64,000 bases of DNA from Sophora flavescens (GCA_030762895.1 CM061064.1:135763847-135827846), one strand, 5' to 3'. Counted from the stretch's first letter, positions 44,104 through 56,407 are shown. Program-made: numbers and translations. The notes: a model not told the origin generated them from the letters alone.

Positions 44104-44540
44104 CTGAAAAAGTGAAAAATGAGTGGAGAGTGAGAAAAGACATCCATCCCAAAGGCTGGTGGCCAACTGTATACGATGATTACGACTTGCGAAAAGTAGT
44201 GTAGGTTTTTCTTTCCTCTCAGCTTCACCCTTTTTGAGTCAATAAAATAAAAGCTAAAGAATATAAAGAAAAAATAAAAATATTTGCACCTACGACCACG
44301 TTTTGCAAAAGCAAATTGTACATTGTTTCATAAAAAAAGAAGAAGCAAATTGTACATTATCAAAAGCAACTGGGAGATGAGGGTTTTCCTTTCCTTTGAT
44401 AATAAAATGAGTTCTTAATTCTTCTTGTGTTACTATTTGAATAACATCAAATTGAACACAGTTTACACACACATATAAATATATAGGATTAAATTTATAT
44501 TTGAAGAAAAAATGATTTAGAACCGTATAAACCAATATTC
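43909..44540 (-). repeat. Duplicated segment of the ascorbate oxidase gene (exon 4 plus part of intron 3)
   Basis: Collinear with 22812-23446 over about 630 bp, with scattered substitutions and short indels. Homology begins at the exon 4 donor and ends at ATAAACCAATA in both copies. Orientation is the same as the gene. Confidence 0.9.
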
Positions 44541-44558
44541 TATCTCTTTTTCACTCTT

Positions 44559-45060
44559 CACTACAAGAAATAAGCTACATAAAAATTGGATCACTAAACC
44601 AAATTGTGATCAAATTAGGGACAGAATTAAATGCGCCACAGAAACCCTAGTATATATCTAAATGATTAGTGATCGATTTCTGTATTTGGTAGTCAATAGT
44701 GATCGAAAACTTGACCATTAGTTAATAAAATCCGATTGTTGTTAAATTGGTTGCATACTTGTGGTGACCAAATTTAGCGACCGGTCAGTCCAACACTAGT
44801 TTAAGACTGGGGTAATTAGTTTAGCGACCAAAATATTTGTCGCCATTTCGATCGCTAAAGTTTTTTATCTTTCAAATATGGATTTCTGATTAGTACTTAG
44901 CAATCGAACTAGAGTTTACAAATTCAGTTGCTAAGTAATTTTTTTAAACAAAAATTTATATATAATTTATAAAAATTGATTATTATTAACAACAAATAAA
45001 AATAAATTGATATTTGTTTACCATTTATTATTATTGACAACAAATAAAGAATATTAGATT
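44559..45060. mobile_element. One end of a third CACTA element (truncated)
   Basis: The segment begins CACTACAAGAAA, the standard CACTA end, and continues with repeated TAGCGACC and GATCGAA words (44640-44930) like sub-terminal repeats. No partner end reading TTTCTTGTAGTG was seen, so the element is truncated or its other end was lost. The right limit is approximate. Confidence 0.6.
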
Positions 45061-45284
45061 TTTTTTTTGTCAAGACCTATTCAAACATCTCAAGACTTTG
45101 TTACAAAGGTCGGTCATTATCAAAACTCTTACCAAATAAATAAGTACATACTTACTGTATTGTTTAGGAAGGGAATGGCTTTTGAGCCTTTTTATATCTG
45201 ATATAAGGAGTTCCCTTTGGGAACTCGGGGTTCAGGGGTATCCTTTTGGTAACTCTAGATGCTTAATGTACATGCATAGGTACC
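45061..45284. other. Short intervening segment
   Basis: Low-complexity T-rich start, then sequence with no recognisable gene or element border. Confidence 0.4.
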
Positions 45285-46660
45285 TGTTGCGAATCCGTCA
45301 AGTGTACCGGTTCGTTGCAAGTAATAAAAACACGGTAAAGAATACCGATGTTGAACACAAGGATTGGGAGACCAATTTAACCAAATTATTAAAGAAATTT
45401 AAAGTGTTGACCAAGTCAATAGCGGTTTGTTGGGAAGAGATAGAAAATTAGATAACAAAAGATATCAAGAACAATTATCTAAAATGCTACGAGATAACAA
45501 CCAGATAAAATTAATGGCTAAGGCTTCTAAGGTTACGAATCCACCTACCCAATTATGCAAGTTACCCAAGTGATTATTCTCTTATCCCTATGTTCAAATT
45601 CTTTGCCAATCAAGAACCCTCAATTATCCTAATGTCACTGCCGCTATATATTCAAGAGGAAATACCTAAACATGCAAATTGACAATCTGCCGATCCGAAC
45701 AACTCACAGTTAGATTCATTAAGTTCTTGGTTCCCTATTGTGATTGCACTGTTTTCCTATTATATGCCTGGATATATTCAAATGATGTTCTTAATTCAAG
45801 TCCTAAGTACGAATCTCCTTCCGGTATCAACTCACTAGACTAGTTAACCAATGACCATTATGATTAACGCAAGCAAAACAGAATTAAGAAACAAGAAAAG
45901 AGTTAGTAAAAAAAAGAGAGAAGAAAAGAGAGAAGGGAATAAGAAAACATCACTTGAATTGACTATGCCATCAAATGTGGCTTCATCGTTCCCTTAGAAT
46001 AGGGGATTAGTTCCTCATAATCACAGTAACAACGCAAGAAATACAAGAATTCATTCTTGAGGCTAGAAAGAAAATGTAAAACTCAGCGAGATGAAGCTCC
46101 AAGGAAACTAGAATTAGCCAAAAACAAAAGCTCTCTCAAACTGACCTAAAACAAGCTATTTATAATGGGCTGGGTCTGCACGTGCTCGCGACGCGAATAT
46201 TAAGTTTGGCGCCAGTTCAAATTTGGGTGCTCACGAGGCGAGCAGATGCTCGCGGGCGAGAGCCGAGTGGCCTTCCATTCTACTACTTTTGTCTCGCGAG
46301 GCGAGCACTTCCTTTGCATCGCGAGGATGAATGATGCCTGTTCGCTACATCAAGCTTCTCGGGGCTCGCGAGGCGAGCACCTTCTAGCGAGGCGAATATG
46401 CCTTTTTTGCCTTTATGCTAGTTTTCTTTAATTTTTCTAGCTTCCTCGAGCTTCACTTTTAACATGAAATATAAAAATAGCATTTTAATGCTTTATTGAC
46501 TCAAAATAACCCAAGATTCCTAAAAACTCTCAAAGAGACTAAAATTGTTGCTTAGGGACAAAAGGAGCCAAATTCGGGTGATTAGCGAGGTTAAATCGCT
46601 CAATTAGCATAAAAACCTTAGCCTTTCTAGCCATAAACTAGACAAGCTAGAGGCTTATCA
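45285..46660 (-). mobile_element. Tat/Athila-type gypsy LTR (3' LTR of a truncated element)
   Basis: Read on the minus strand it starts TGATAAGCCTCTAGC at 46660, like the plus-strand LTR at 61552 (TGATAAGCCTCTGGC). It shares the following TCTAGTTT-ATGGCTAG block and the same kind of TCGCCTCGCGAG repeats. The proposed end near 45285 (ATTCGCAACA on the minus strand) is less certain. A purine-rich GGGGTATTTT sits directly upstream in sense, as a polypurine tract should. No matching target duplication was found. Confidence 0.6.
46185..46405. repeat. GCGAGGCGAGCA repeats in the LTR
   Basis: At least five copies of CTCGCGAGGCGAGCA-like words at irregular spacing, far more GC-rich than the surroundings. 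Confidence 0.8.
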
Positions 46661-47490
46661 AAATACCCCAAACGTAAACCTTGCTTGCCCCCAAGCAAAC
46701 TAAAAATCAAAAAGACTGAAGACAAGGTAAGATTCGTGGACTCAATTAAATTTAACCGAGCCTCATGAACTTGTTTACAATTTCTTTTTCAACTTGATGT
46801 CCCTCCCCATTATTCATTATGGTAACCCCCACATGCATCTACTTTTGATCAAAAGAGAAATTCATCATCAAAACAATCTTTACTCTAAGCAAGGGATCCA
46901 ACATACACACAAAAGGGAGATCACCAATTTCAAACAATTGCCTTCCTCACAAAGGGTATTTAGTAATTCACTCATTCGTGCAATTTGTCTAGGCTATCAA
47001 TTTCACTCAATTTCACATTTCAAGAGCACTTTCCACGAATTTTGTTTTCATCTAAACATGGTTCCCACAAAAACATGCTTGCAACATCAAAAGGTCTTGT
47101 AAAGGTTGTAATGTGGCCTGGCTAAAGGTAGGATATGCAAAGGTGCTAGGCTAAGTCCCTAGGAATTAAGAGAGCATGAAACTTTTTACACTTTTATTTT
47201 CACTCTAATTCCTTTTTCCATTTTTTTTCTCTTTCGCTTTGGGTGGCTGTAACCTATTTCCTTTGACACCCTTTTTACTTTGCCCTTTTTGGCATTTTTT
47301 TACTTTTCTTCTTTTTTCTTTTGCTTTTGGCTTCAACCTTTTTATTATTTTTTATTTTTCTCAACCAAAATAACATGATAACACTTTGTAGACATCCCAA
47401 ACTTAATTTCTAAACAACACTTACATTGCTAAGTTTCCTTGCTCTCCTAAATCCTATGATTGGGTTAACATGATTTTTCTGGATTTATGG
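46661..47490 (-). other. Untranslated 3' internal region of the truncated Tat/Athila element
   Basis: It lies upstream of the LTR in sense. It holds pyrimidine-rich runs (47195-47360), no protein motif and no long frame. It is cut at 47491 by another LTR. Confidence 0.4.
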
Positions 47491-49110
47491 TGTAACACCC
47501 CATTTTCTTGATTAGTGTATGAGGAAAGGATTAAGAATGTTTGAAGGCTTAGTCATGCTCCTTAGGTGTTAATTAGCTTGCGTTTCAAGTTTGAGGAGAA
47601 TCAGAGTTAAAACGGGTCCAGAACACAAGGAAACACAAACCGAGAGATTATTTAATCGACTAATTAATTAGTTGAGAGTTGGGATATTAAATTTAGGTCG
47701 GGCTTGAGTGAAATAGATTTTTAGAAGTATCCTAAAATAATTACAGAAGAATATCAAAGCAGTAGGTTACGTGGAGAAAATGCGGAAGAAAATACCCTCT
47801 TGTCGACGAGGCAACACACAGTAACACGTGTTGGAGAAATGTGTCACAAATGAACACATGTCACCAAGAAGGAAGGTTGCATGGAGTGGGGCTGCCACCA
47901 CATGCCAAATGTTTCCCACTAAACTCCTAAGTTGACACTTATCATTGAACTAACACCCAACATCTAAACAAACGACACCTAGCATGCACTAATATCACTA
48001 AACTAGTCTAAGGCATTAACTAAGTAAAATAAAGTGATCAGACTTCATCTTCCTCTATGTTTTTAGGACCAAAGGAGCAACTGAAGAAAAAGGCATAGAA
48101 GCCAATGTTGGAAGCTTGGTTGAAGAAGAAAGAACTCAACCCGGATACAACCTAACCAGTCACAGTACAATCATTGCCAAACACTTTTCACCGTTGGATC
48201 GCTCTCAAATTTGATACGAAGGTTCAAGACTTGTGGTTCTTCATATCCAACGGTCCGAGTTTTGAAAGAAACTCCAGAGTGTGAAATATTCGGCTTTCAT
48301 GGTGGACTTAGATGGTGAGAAACTCAACCCGTATACCATCTAACCTGTCACCATAGAACGACCATCCAAGTTTCATTCACCGTTGGATCAGGCTGAAACT
48401 TTGTGAGTTTGTTTAGGTCAGATAGGTCTTCATTGTCATCGTTCGGTTATGTAATTAAAGGTCTGAAACAGGAGATATGGAGCTCAAACAGTAGCCTTGA
48501 AATATAGAATAGCCATTCCCAAACCACAACTATGTCTCTGTAAAATCACAATTGCGGATTCGTGCACCGTTGTATCGATCTGAAACTTTGGCAGATGGTT
48601 TAAAGCTTGTTTTTCTTTATTTTTAGCTATCGGATTGGTGAGTAAAAGTTTGAAGCTCAGATTGTAGTGGTTTCGGTTGTCAGATTTTAAAATCGATTGT
48701 GTATTCATGTTCGTGGCTTCGACATCTTCGAGGTCACGTCCTTGCATGTGAGATTCGTCAAGGTATGTAGGTGTCGAAGCCGTAGATATTTGTCTTTTTT
48801 AAGCTATTTACATTCATTCTACTCCTATTCTTAGTTCCAATGTCATTTTCGTTGCGTTTTAGGCTTTTACGGGTTTTTCTGTTAAAGCGATCGAACGGGA
48901 AATCGACCACGGGTTCGGAACCGAATCTGACTTCAAGGGACAACGGCTGTGTTGGTGAGTTTCCCCTTTGATTTCTTGTGTTTAATTCGTTTCGGGTCAT
49001 CTATTCGAGTCTTGTGTTGGTTGGTTGTTGATTATGTGATTATTTCTGACTGTTTTTGGACTTCGTGCGTGTGCTCGGGACAATTTTTGGTCCAACGCAC
49101 ATACCGTAGG
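47491..49110 (+). mobile_element. Gypsy-type LTR fragment
   Basis: Starts TGTAACACCCC, a hallmark of many plant Ty3/gypsy (chromovirus-like) LTRs. It contains three degenerate repeats around CACCGTTGGATCG. The right limit near 49110 is set by the reverse transcriptase fragment starting at 49156 and may be off. It does not match the LTR at 51262, so it belongs to a different element. Confidence 0.5.
48120..48610 (+). repeat. Three degenerate repeats in the gypsy LTR
   Basis: The word CACCGTTGKATCG followed by CTGAAAC or CTCAAAT recurs near 48189, 48379 and 48565, about 188 bp apart. The first two are preceded by AGAA-CTCAACCCG and (T)AACC-GTCAC. Confidence 0.7.
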
Positions 49111-49155
49111 TGTCCATAACATATTTGAGGTTGTTTTTGGAAAAGCGTGCTGAGG

Positions 49156-51077
49156 TATCTTTGAAAACACTGTCGCGTCACCCAACTGATCCATAAGATC
49201 ATCTATCCTTGGAAGAGGATATCTGTTTTTAATCGTGACTTTGTTTAACTGACGAAAGTCCACACACAGCCTAGCAGTTCCATCTTTCTTCTTTACTAGC
49301 AGGACTAGAGCTCCCCACGGTGATACACTAGGTCGTATAAACTCCTTCCTCATCAGCTCCTCAAGTTGGTCCTTCAAGGTTTCTAACTCTGATGGCGACA
49401 TGCGATATGGTGCCATGGATATTGGTCCAGTGCCTGAATCAGATCAATCGCGAACTCGATCTCCCGAACAGGTGGCAATCCAGGTACCTCCTCAGGAAAA
49501 ACCTCCGAAAACTCTCGAACGACAGGTAGGGATTCCAAGTCAAACTCGCTCTCGACGTCCAAGGAAAATAGCAGCATGTAACCTTGAGCTCCTTATTTCA
49601 AAGAAGCTCTTACTTGACTAGCAGATAAAAATCCAGAAATCTCCTCCCTAAAGATTAAGGTTTTCTGAGCACAATCTATTAGGATATGGTTGAAAGATAA
49701 CCAATCCATGCCTAAGATTACATCTAATTGTACTAAAGGCAAACAGATCCAGTCTACAAGGAAATGTCTATTCTGAACGATGATAGGACAGTTTAAGCAA
49801 AAGCAAATTAACGAATCACGGGTTCAGCAGTTGGGGTAGAAACAATCAGATTATATGGCAAGGAAGAAACAGGAAAGTCTAGAATTTTCACACGATCCAT
49901 CGAAATAAAAGAATGAGTTGTGCCTGAATCGAAAAGTACAGACAAGAGACTACCAGCAATGTCGCACTTACCTTGCACAAGATCAACGGAGTTCGATGCC
50001 TCACCACCACTCATGGTATACACTCTTCCCTTAATGGTTGGCTTGTTTACTCTGGCATGGTTGACAGAATGCTCCCTCTTCGGTGCATGGCACTCCTTTG
50101 CCAAGTGTCCCACGCGGTCACAGTTGTTACACTTGTAATCCTTCTTCGGGCAAGCATTGGCCAGGTGGCTCGAATCTCCACACCTGAAACATCTCCTTTC
50201 TTGGCCTTGATCGTTGTTTCTCTGGCCTCCACTTCCTGTCCTCGAAACACTGGACGAGCTTGTTGTTGTTTCTGGTTGTAGCTAGATGCCTGGTGATACG
50301 GTTTCCTCTGGTTCTGCTTCATTTTGAATTATGGCCTTGATTCTGTCTCTTAGGACGAACAGGTCCTCCTGTGCTTCCCTTGTTATCCCTTCCTCTGCGC
50401 ATCATTTCAATTTTCCGGCACTTCTCCACTAGCGCTTGGAAGTTCCTGATCTCCAACGGCAATACCGATTCTTTAATCTCGAAGCACAGACCGGCTTCAA
50501 ACTTCTCATACTTCCATTCCTCACTGGGATTGTCTTGAAAGAAATGGAAATACTTGGCAAGGGATTCAAAGCTCGTCGCATACTCCCCTACTGTCAGGTC
50601 CCGCTGACTCAGCCTCATGAACTCCTGCTCCTTCTATTCCCGGGACCTTTGGGGAAAGTATTTGTCTAACTTGCCACGAAATACTCCCCAGGTGATCGCC
50701 TGGTGGTCAGCCTCCAACAACTGCCCGGTGCCCTTCCACTAGTACTCAGCATCGCCCACTTGCAGGAACACGGAATATGGTACCTTAGATTCCTCTGGAG
50801 TATGTACCAGATTGAAGATCTTCTCTAGCTCCTGAATTCAAAGATCAGCCTTTATTGGATCCACGTCTCCATCAAACTGCGATGGATTCTGACGTCGGAA
50901 AGCATCCGGATGCCTTCCCTCTGCAGCTTGTTCTGCCTTCTGTTGCTCCTGTTGGTTCTGGGTAGCAGCATTAGCCGTCTAAAGAGCTATGGCAGCAGCC
51001 ACGTCAGCCAGTGCTTGGGCAGCGAAATCCATTCCTTCGTAGCCTTGTCCACGTCCATGAGCACCTCTCTGGTTCAT
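49156..51077 (-). pseudogene. Ty3/gypsy gag-protease-reverse transcriptase, truncated and broken
   Basis: The polyprotein starts at the ATG 51077-51075 (MNQRGAHGRGQ). Gag follows, with several stops, and a readable part at 50618-50319. Two zinc knuckles come next: CFRCGDSSHLANAC and CNNCDRVGHLAKEC, about 50186-50090. The protease motif is FDSGTTHSFIS (near 49930). The reverse transcriptase N-terminal part (EEVPGLPPVREIEF, then PSVSPWGALVLLVKKKDG and CVDFRQLNKVTIKNRYPLPRIDDL) is split by a one-base shift near 49425. Homology stops at about 49156, before the catalytic YLDD/YIDD region. RNase H, integrase and the 3' LTR are missing. Two knuckles and the gypsy RT signature suggest a chromovirus, lineage not fixed. 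Confidence 0.85.
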
Positions 51078-51244
51078 ACTGACCTATACCACACAAGCAA
51101 TCAGATAACAGTCAGAAAAAGGGATGTGAACCACGGGTTATCACACATTACCTCAAAGAAGTAATTCAAACAACATCCAGACAGAGAAAAACACAACTTC
51201 AACACAACAGACCTAAACCCAAACATTCTCGAAAGACTCGACTA

Positions 51245-51256
51245 GCTCTGATACCA
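51245..51256 (-). other. Primer binding site of the gypsy element
   Basis: On the minus strand the sequence is TGGTATCAGAGC, just inside the LTR end at 51262. It is a perfect match to the usual initiator tRNA-Met site and orients the element on the minus strand. Confidence 0.88.
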
Positions 51257-51657
51257 ACTAATGCGACACCCTAAAACCCGGCATCACAAGGTTACCCGTT
51301 GCGGAAAAGAAACTTATTTAAAACGCTGGTCGATTTCGGAAAAGTGACCTTTTATATAGGGTTACTGAAAAAGAGTACTTAATTTTTTTTTTTTGGTAAA
51401 AGAAGTTAAGAAAAGGTGATGAACACTCAGAACATGAAAATAGACATCATACATATAAATATAATTGTCCCACTTGGGATCTTAGGTTTGATTACAAAAC
51501 AGGTCTTGTCGAACCGGCCAACATACACTAAAATGACTACTGAAGAAACAGGTAAAAAGAAACATCAAACCGGGGATAGGGAACTGGGTACAAGACTCAA
51601 AAGATGGCTCCAAAAGCCTAGGGACTATCGGGATAACTCTAAAAGCCGAGGAACGAT

Positions 51658-52146
51658 TTACCAATACCTCCTGCATGTAGAGTGACCACAGACGCTACCC
51701 TCAGACGAGATATCGGATGCCGGATCGATAACATCACCGCCATCGTCGATAGGGACGTCGTCATTGCCGGGATCCTGCGGATGGTACTCTGGCTCCTCCT
51801 CCTCCTTGTCCTCGACCTCTATCAGCTCAAGAGGTTCTTCCTCGGGATCCTCCTCCACCGGATCGTCTGCAAGCGGTTCAACTGGATCAAAATGCTCATG
51901 AAGGAGACCGGTGACTTGTAGCGTATGAAGGTAATACCATGGAGGTGGAAGCATCACAATCCTCGTCTCGACGTTATGAATCCTTCGTGTGGGCACCCCG
52001 TTAGCATTCGTCTCGGTAGTCGTGACTGGTCCTCGATACGTCGTGGTCGTCGCACCCTCATGTATAGTCCTGTTCCCTGTCGTCCCAGCATGATCAAACA
52101 CTTCGCTCCTCAAGCTCGACTGTGCCAAGGAAACGTTCAGATCCAT
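51658..52146 (-). other. Open frame of 162 codons inside the gypsy LTR
   Basis: An uninterrupted ATG-started frame (MDLNVSLAQSSLRS...). It has a strongly acidic middle (DDPVEEDPEEEPLE, EDKEEEEPEY) and no domain I recognise. It lies inside the LTR, in sense with the element. Its length and composition bias could reflect a real small protein, or just purine-rich sequence free of stops. Confidence 0.35.
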
Positions 52147-53065
52147 CTAAAAGCACGCGCATACCCCGGTACAAGAAGAAAAGAACAGAACATACAGATG
52201 TGCAAGAGTGAGATACCGTCATAAGATATATCCCACAACAACCATATACATGATACAAACATAACATAATCATATAAGCAGCTAAATCATGCATATACAT
52301 AACATAATAGTGTTATATCAAATGGTCTCAAACCCGCACAGTCAACCTTTGAAAATATGCATGGAACTTCAATATCAGGCTCTAACTTAATCTCATGAGA
52401 TATCAACACCGTTTTCCACTGGAGAAGAATTAGAGTTGGTCAATCTTTAGCCCACCGGGCAGTTGCCTCCATACCTTCATGCATTTAAGGTCTCAGAACG
52501 AGCAACGTCACTTGTGCCTCTGAACCGATCACATGGACTGACTCCCAGATACCACCTTGTATTTGATATGTAAGAAATCACGTCTGCCCGGGAAAATGCA
52601 CATGATAAAATATTTTATTTAAAAGGTTTTCTTTGTGTTCATTCTTTTTCGCTGTCGCAGCTCAAGGCTAACGACTTAATCATCATTTTCCCATCACTTG
52701 AAAACTTAGAAGCATAGGTCACACAGTCCGAATGCTCAATCACAACACTCGAGACCGATGCCGTAGTCAAGGGTTGTGGTCGTAGAAAACAACATTCACC
52801 TTTAACAATGGTCATCACAACGTGGTTAGGACACACAGTCCACAACAACGTGATTAGGACACACAGTCCACAACAACGAAATCAGAGCGCACTGTCCTCG
52901 ATTTCGAGAATTGGACTCTCAGTCCAGAACATCATGAATAGGACTCATGGCCCCGAATTAACACCGATCCAAGATCACATGCGTATAACTGAATACTAGA
53001 GGCGACGTCTCGCGTACTAGATTCTCTTTCTTAACTACTTATCACTAGTGGAAAATATACATTAG

Positions 53066-53330
53066 ACGGTAAAGGTTTACGTCAGTTAAACAAAAGCTTG
53101 ACGTTAAAAATGAGGCGGTGGCAGTTTTGTAATTATCAGACTTCATTAATTCAATTTTAACGTCGATTGTTTTAATGATCGACGTTAAAAGTGAAGTGAC
53201 TCACTTTTAACGCCAGTTCAATAAAAACCGATGTTAACGGTGAACAATTTAACGTCGGTTCTATAAAGAATCGGCGTTAAAAGTAAGTCACTTCACTTTT
53301 AACGTCAGTCCTTACATCAACAGACGTTAA
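53066..53330. repeat. Left sub-terminal repeats of CACTA element 2
   Basis: About nine copies of TTTAACGTCNGTT or its complement in inverted pairs, for example around 53152-53185 and 53238-53282. Confidence 0.85.
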
Positions 53331-53880
53331 AGGTTATTTTAATAATTTTTTTATCTAGTATACGATCCCTTCCGCATTGCCTTCCTCAAAGTTTCAGTTT
53401 CACATGAATTGCTTTGATGTTTTGTGTTTCTGTTTTGAAAACTAAAATATATGTGCGAAGTATAAGTTGAATCAATAACCCAAACCGGATCTCATTCATG
53501 AAATGTAATACAAACTGATACAGAAGATTGAAAGGGTTTAAAATCCTATAAAAAGTTACATTGAAAGGGTTTAAAATCCTAAACATTAAAGCTACATCCC
53601 ATCAGAGAGTTTTATGAAATATGCCAAAAGGAAAACTATGCTCTAAAGACCTCAGAAAACTGGGGGGCATGAGAGAGCTAAAGAGAGAGGCAAAAATAGG
53701 TGCACTAGATCTGTTTCAAGCAAAGACAGTGGTTCCAGAGACTTCCAAGACGGTCACTTGCTGCCAAAGCTGAGGTTTTGGAACTGTGACCCCCGAGCAC
53801 CTGATTAGCCCTCCAGCAGCTGATTCTCCGGAAGGTGATAAGGTGAGCAACTCACATAATGTAGTTTACTCAAACTTATC
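53331..53880. other. CACTA element 2 left interior, no gene recognised
   Basis: AT-rich and non-coding. A short tandem pair, TTGAAAGGGTTTAAAATCCTA, lies at 53528-53583. Confidence 0.5.
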
Positions 53881-55560
53881 ACCCATGTAATGTAATTTAC
53901 TCAAACTCAGAAGTTGTTTGACCGTTAAGACAAAGACCTTCAAGTCTAAGAATAGGAAGAAAGAGTGATGAAGTTAATCTCCACGGCAGAGCCATATTGT
54001 GAAGCAGAAAATTAAAAGGATGAAAGGAAGCTATTTATAGGAGCAGGGGATTAAGTTACTAATCTATTCTGATTTTCTTGAAAACTTACCTATAAACTTA
54101 ATGCTCATTAAGAGGATTGAGTTACAAGGTGCATGGGTAAGTAGCACAGTACAGTCAAAGGAATGAATGTTTTTGCAGATATCTATACACTTTTAACATC
54201 AGTTTTTTAAAAAAATTGACGTTAAAAGTGTTTTTAAAATAAAAAATATTTATTGTTAACGTCAGTTTTTTATACAACTGACGTTAAAAGTTTGATTTTT
54301 ACTTCAGTTAAATAAATAGCTGACGTAAATAATCCTATATATTATAAACGTGCAGAATGAATATTGGAAATAATGTAATTAATATACGGGAACTTGGCAG
54401 TCATAAATTAAGTTGACGTTAAAAATGAGGCGGTGGCAGTTTATAAATATTAAATCACTATTTGTGTCAGTTCTATAAATAACTGACGTAAATAATTATG
54501 AAACTCATTTCATTGGTTGTCATGTCCCTGTTGTCCCTCTTAACGCAGATCACTCCATATAGTACTACAGTTTATTTCTAAACCTTTTTTTATACAAGTT
54601 TATTTTTAATTTTTATTAATTAGCTTGAATTAGTAAACAAATTCTTGTGCAAATTAAAATAAATAAACACTTAACATAAAACAAGCTATATGTATAATCA
54701 AATCGTATGACATTGAAACGAATCATAAGTTAAAATTACATGATTAAAAGATAAAAATTTTCTGCAACATAGCCCTAAAATATAAAAAAGTTTCTGCATC
54801 AACATCATTTTCTTCTCAGTCCTGTCATCAGAAACTCCAATGGATGCATCACCTCCCTCACTTGAATTCCATGATGCAAAGTAAATCATCAGTCACTAGC
54901 AGCGAAAGCAAAGTGAAATGGATCTTTGCATCTTTCTTCTTCAGTGGAGTTCCTTGATGCATCATCTTGAATCCACAATCACTTGCTTCCAAAGCAAAGT
55001 GAAAGGGATGACGGGGATGAAATAAAGTGAGAGAATCACATTACGTGATTCACCCAACCTTAATATCCATGTAATGTGATTTACTCAAACTCAGAAGTTG
55101 TTTGACCATTAAGACAAAGATCTTTGAGTCTAGGAATAGGAAGAAAGAGTGATGAAGTTAGTCTCCATTGCAGAGCCATATTGTGAAGCAGAAAAATTAA
55201 AAGGATGGAAGGAAGCTATTCATAGGAGCAGTGGATGAAGTTACTAAGCTATTCTGATTTTCTGGAAAACTTATCTATAAACTTAATGCTCATTAAGAGG
55301 ATTAGGTACAAGGTGAATGGGTAGGTAGCACAGTAGTCAAAGGAATGAATGCAGAAACTAATAAACTTTTAACGTCCGTTGTGTAATACAACTGACGTTA
55401 AATATATGACCTTTAACGTCAGTTCTTACTAACAACTGACGTAATAAGTGTGAGAGTTTTTAACGTCAGTTTATTAAGACAACTGACGTTAAATATGATA
55501 TTTAACGTCAGGTTTTACTAAAAACTGACGTAAAATGTTGTTTTATTTTAATTATAACGT
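53881..55560. repeat. Internal duplication with extra sub-terminal arrays in CACTA element 2
   Basis: Sequence 53881-54172 recurs at 55066-55354 with small differences (shared words AGTTGTTTGACC, GCAGAGCCATATTGTGAAGCAG and CTCATTAAGAGGATT). Each copy is followed by more TTAACGTCAGTT inverted repeats (54187-54500 and 55366-55550). The left-end phrase GACGTTAAAAATGAGGCGG at 53101 is also repeated near 54415. A CACTA end of this family seems to have been copied or nested inside the element. Confidence 0.8.
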
Positions 55561-56062
55561 TTACACCCGCGCGCCTTCTCCACTTCTCTGTACGTCTCTT
55601 TTCTCTTTTCATCATGCTCAACCCTCACTCTCAACCCTCGCTCTCGCTCTCACTCTGCCCTAATCGCGAGCTCATCTCCACCGCAACCACCGCGAGGGCT
55701 TCTTCGCCACCACCGTGAGGTACACTCTTAACCCCTAACTCTGTCTTTCCCGCTCATTCTTTGCAATAACTTGACATCTCTCTTTCCCCTTCCCGCGCAC
55801 TAACTCTCCTTGTCCCTCTGCTCTCGGTAACCACATCGAACGTTGGCCACCACTCGAGCTTCCCCCCCACCACCACGCGAGCTCCTATTTCTGGTGAGTC
55901 TTTAATTAGGGCACATTTTTTTTATTTTTGGTTTTGAGTGCATGCATGTTGCTCTGCTGGTTGAAACTGTAGTCTCAGTAGTTGTAACTTTAAACCGTGA
56001 GTTTGAATTGTTTGGAATGTCTCTATTTTTGGTTTTGAGTGCATGTTGCTCTGCTGGTTGAT
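55561..56062 (+). promoter_or_regulatory. Probable promoter and 5' leader of the CACTA element 2 gene
   Basis: A GC- and CT-rich stretch (55566-55890) with TCTCGCTCTCACTCT-like runs and a possible donor GTGAGGTACAC near 55717, lying 0.8 to 0.5 kb upstream of the ATG. It looks like a plant 5' UTR with introns. No TATA box was fixed. Confidence 0.4.
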
Positions 56063-56235
56063 CTGTCACGGCCGTGATGCTCATCACGGCTAGGCCGTGA
56101 TGCTCATCACGGCTAGGCCGTGATGCTCATCAGTTGATGCTCATCACGGCTATGAGGTTCTGCCTATGAGGGTCTGGTTCGGTTGGCACGTTACGGCGGG
56201 TGATGGACATCACGGCTGAGCCGTGACCGGTGCTT
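56063..56235. repeat. CACGGC palindromes in CACTA element 2
   Basis: Three to four copies of CACGGCTAGGCCGTGATGCT are followed by TCTGCCTATGAGGGTCTGG. The latter matches the inverted A-type spacer of the palindrome block in CACTA element 1. The block lies about 170 bp upstream of the gene's ATG. Confidence 0.85.
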
Positions 56236-56407
56236 GGCAATCTTCAAAAACTATAGTTTTCAATCTCCCGTATTGTCCTTATATTGGATATATAGATGTT
56301 TTGTATATCTACAGGACCTATCTAGTTATTTTTATTTATACTTCTGTATTTATTTTGAGTTATAACCTATGTTAATACATATATATTGTTTCTGAACAGG
56401 CATACAT

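Noticed and set aside
45280..46665. Target duplication around the Tat/Athila LTR
   Set aside because: GTACC on one side and AAAAT on the other do not match. The LTR is better read as the end of a truncated element than as a solo LTR.
47491..51262. Pairing the LTR starting at 47491 with the one at 51262 as two LTRs of one gypsy element
   Set aside because: Their opening sequences (TGTAACACCCCATTT against TGCGACACCCTAAAA) and the following several hundred bases do not match.
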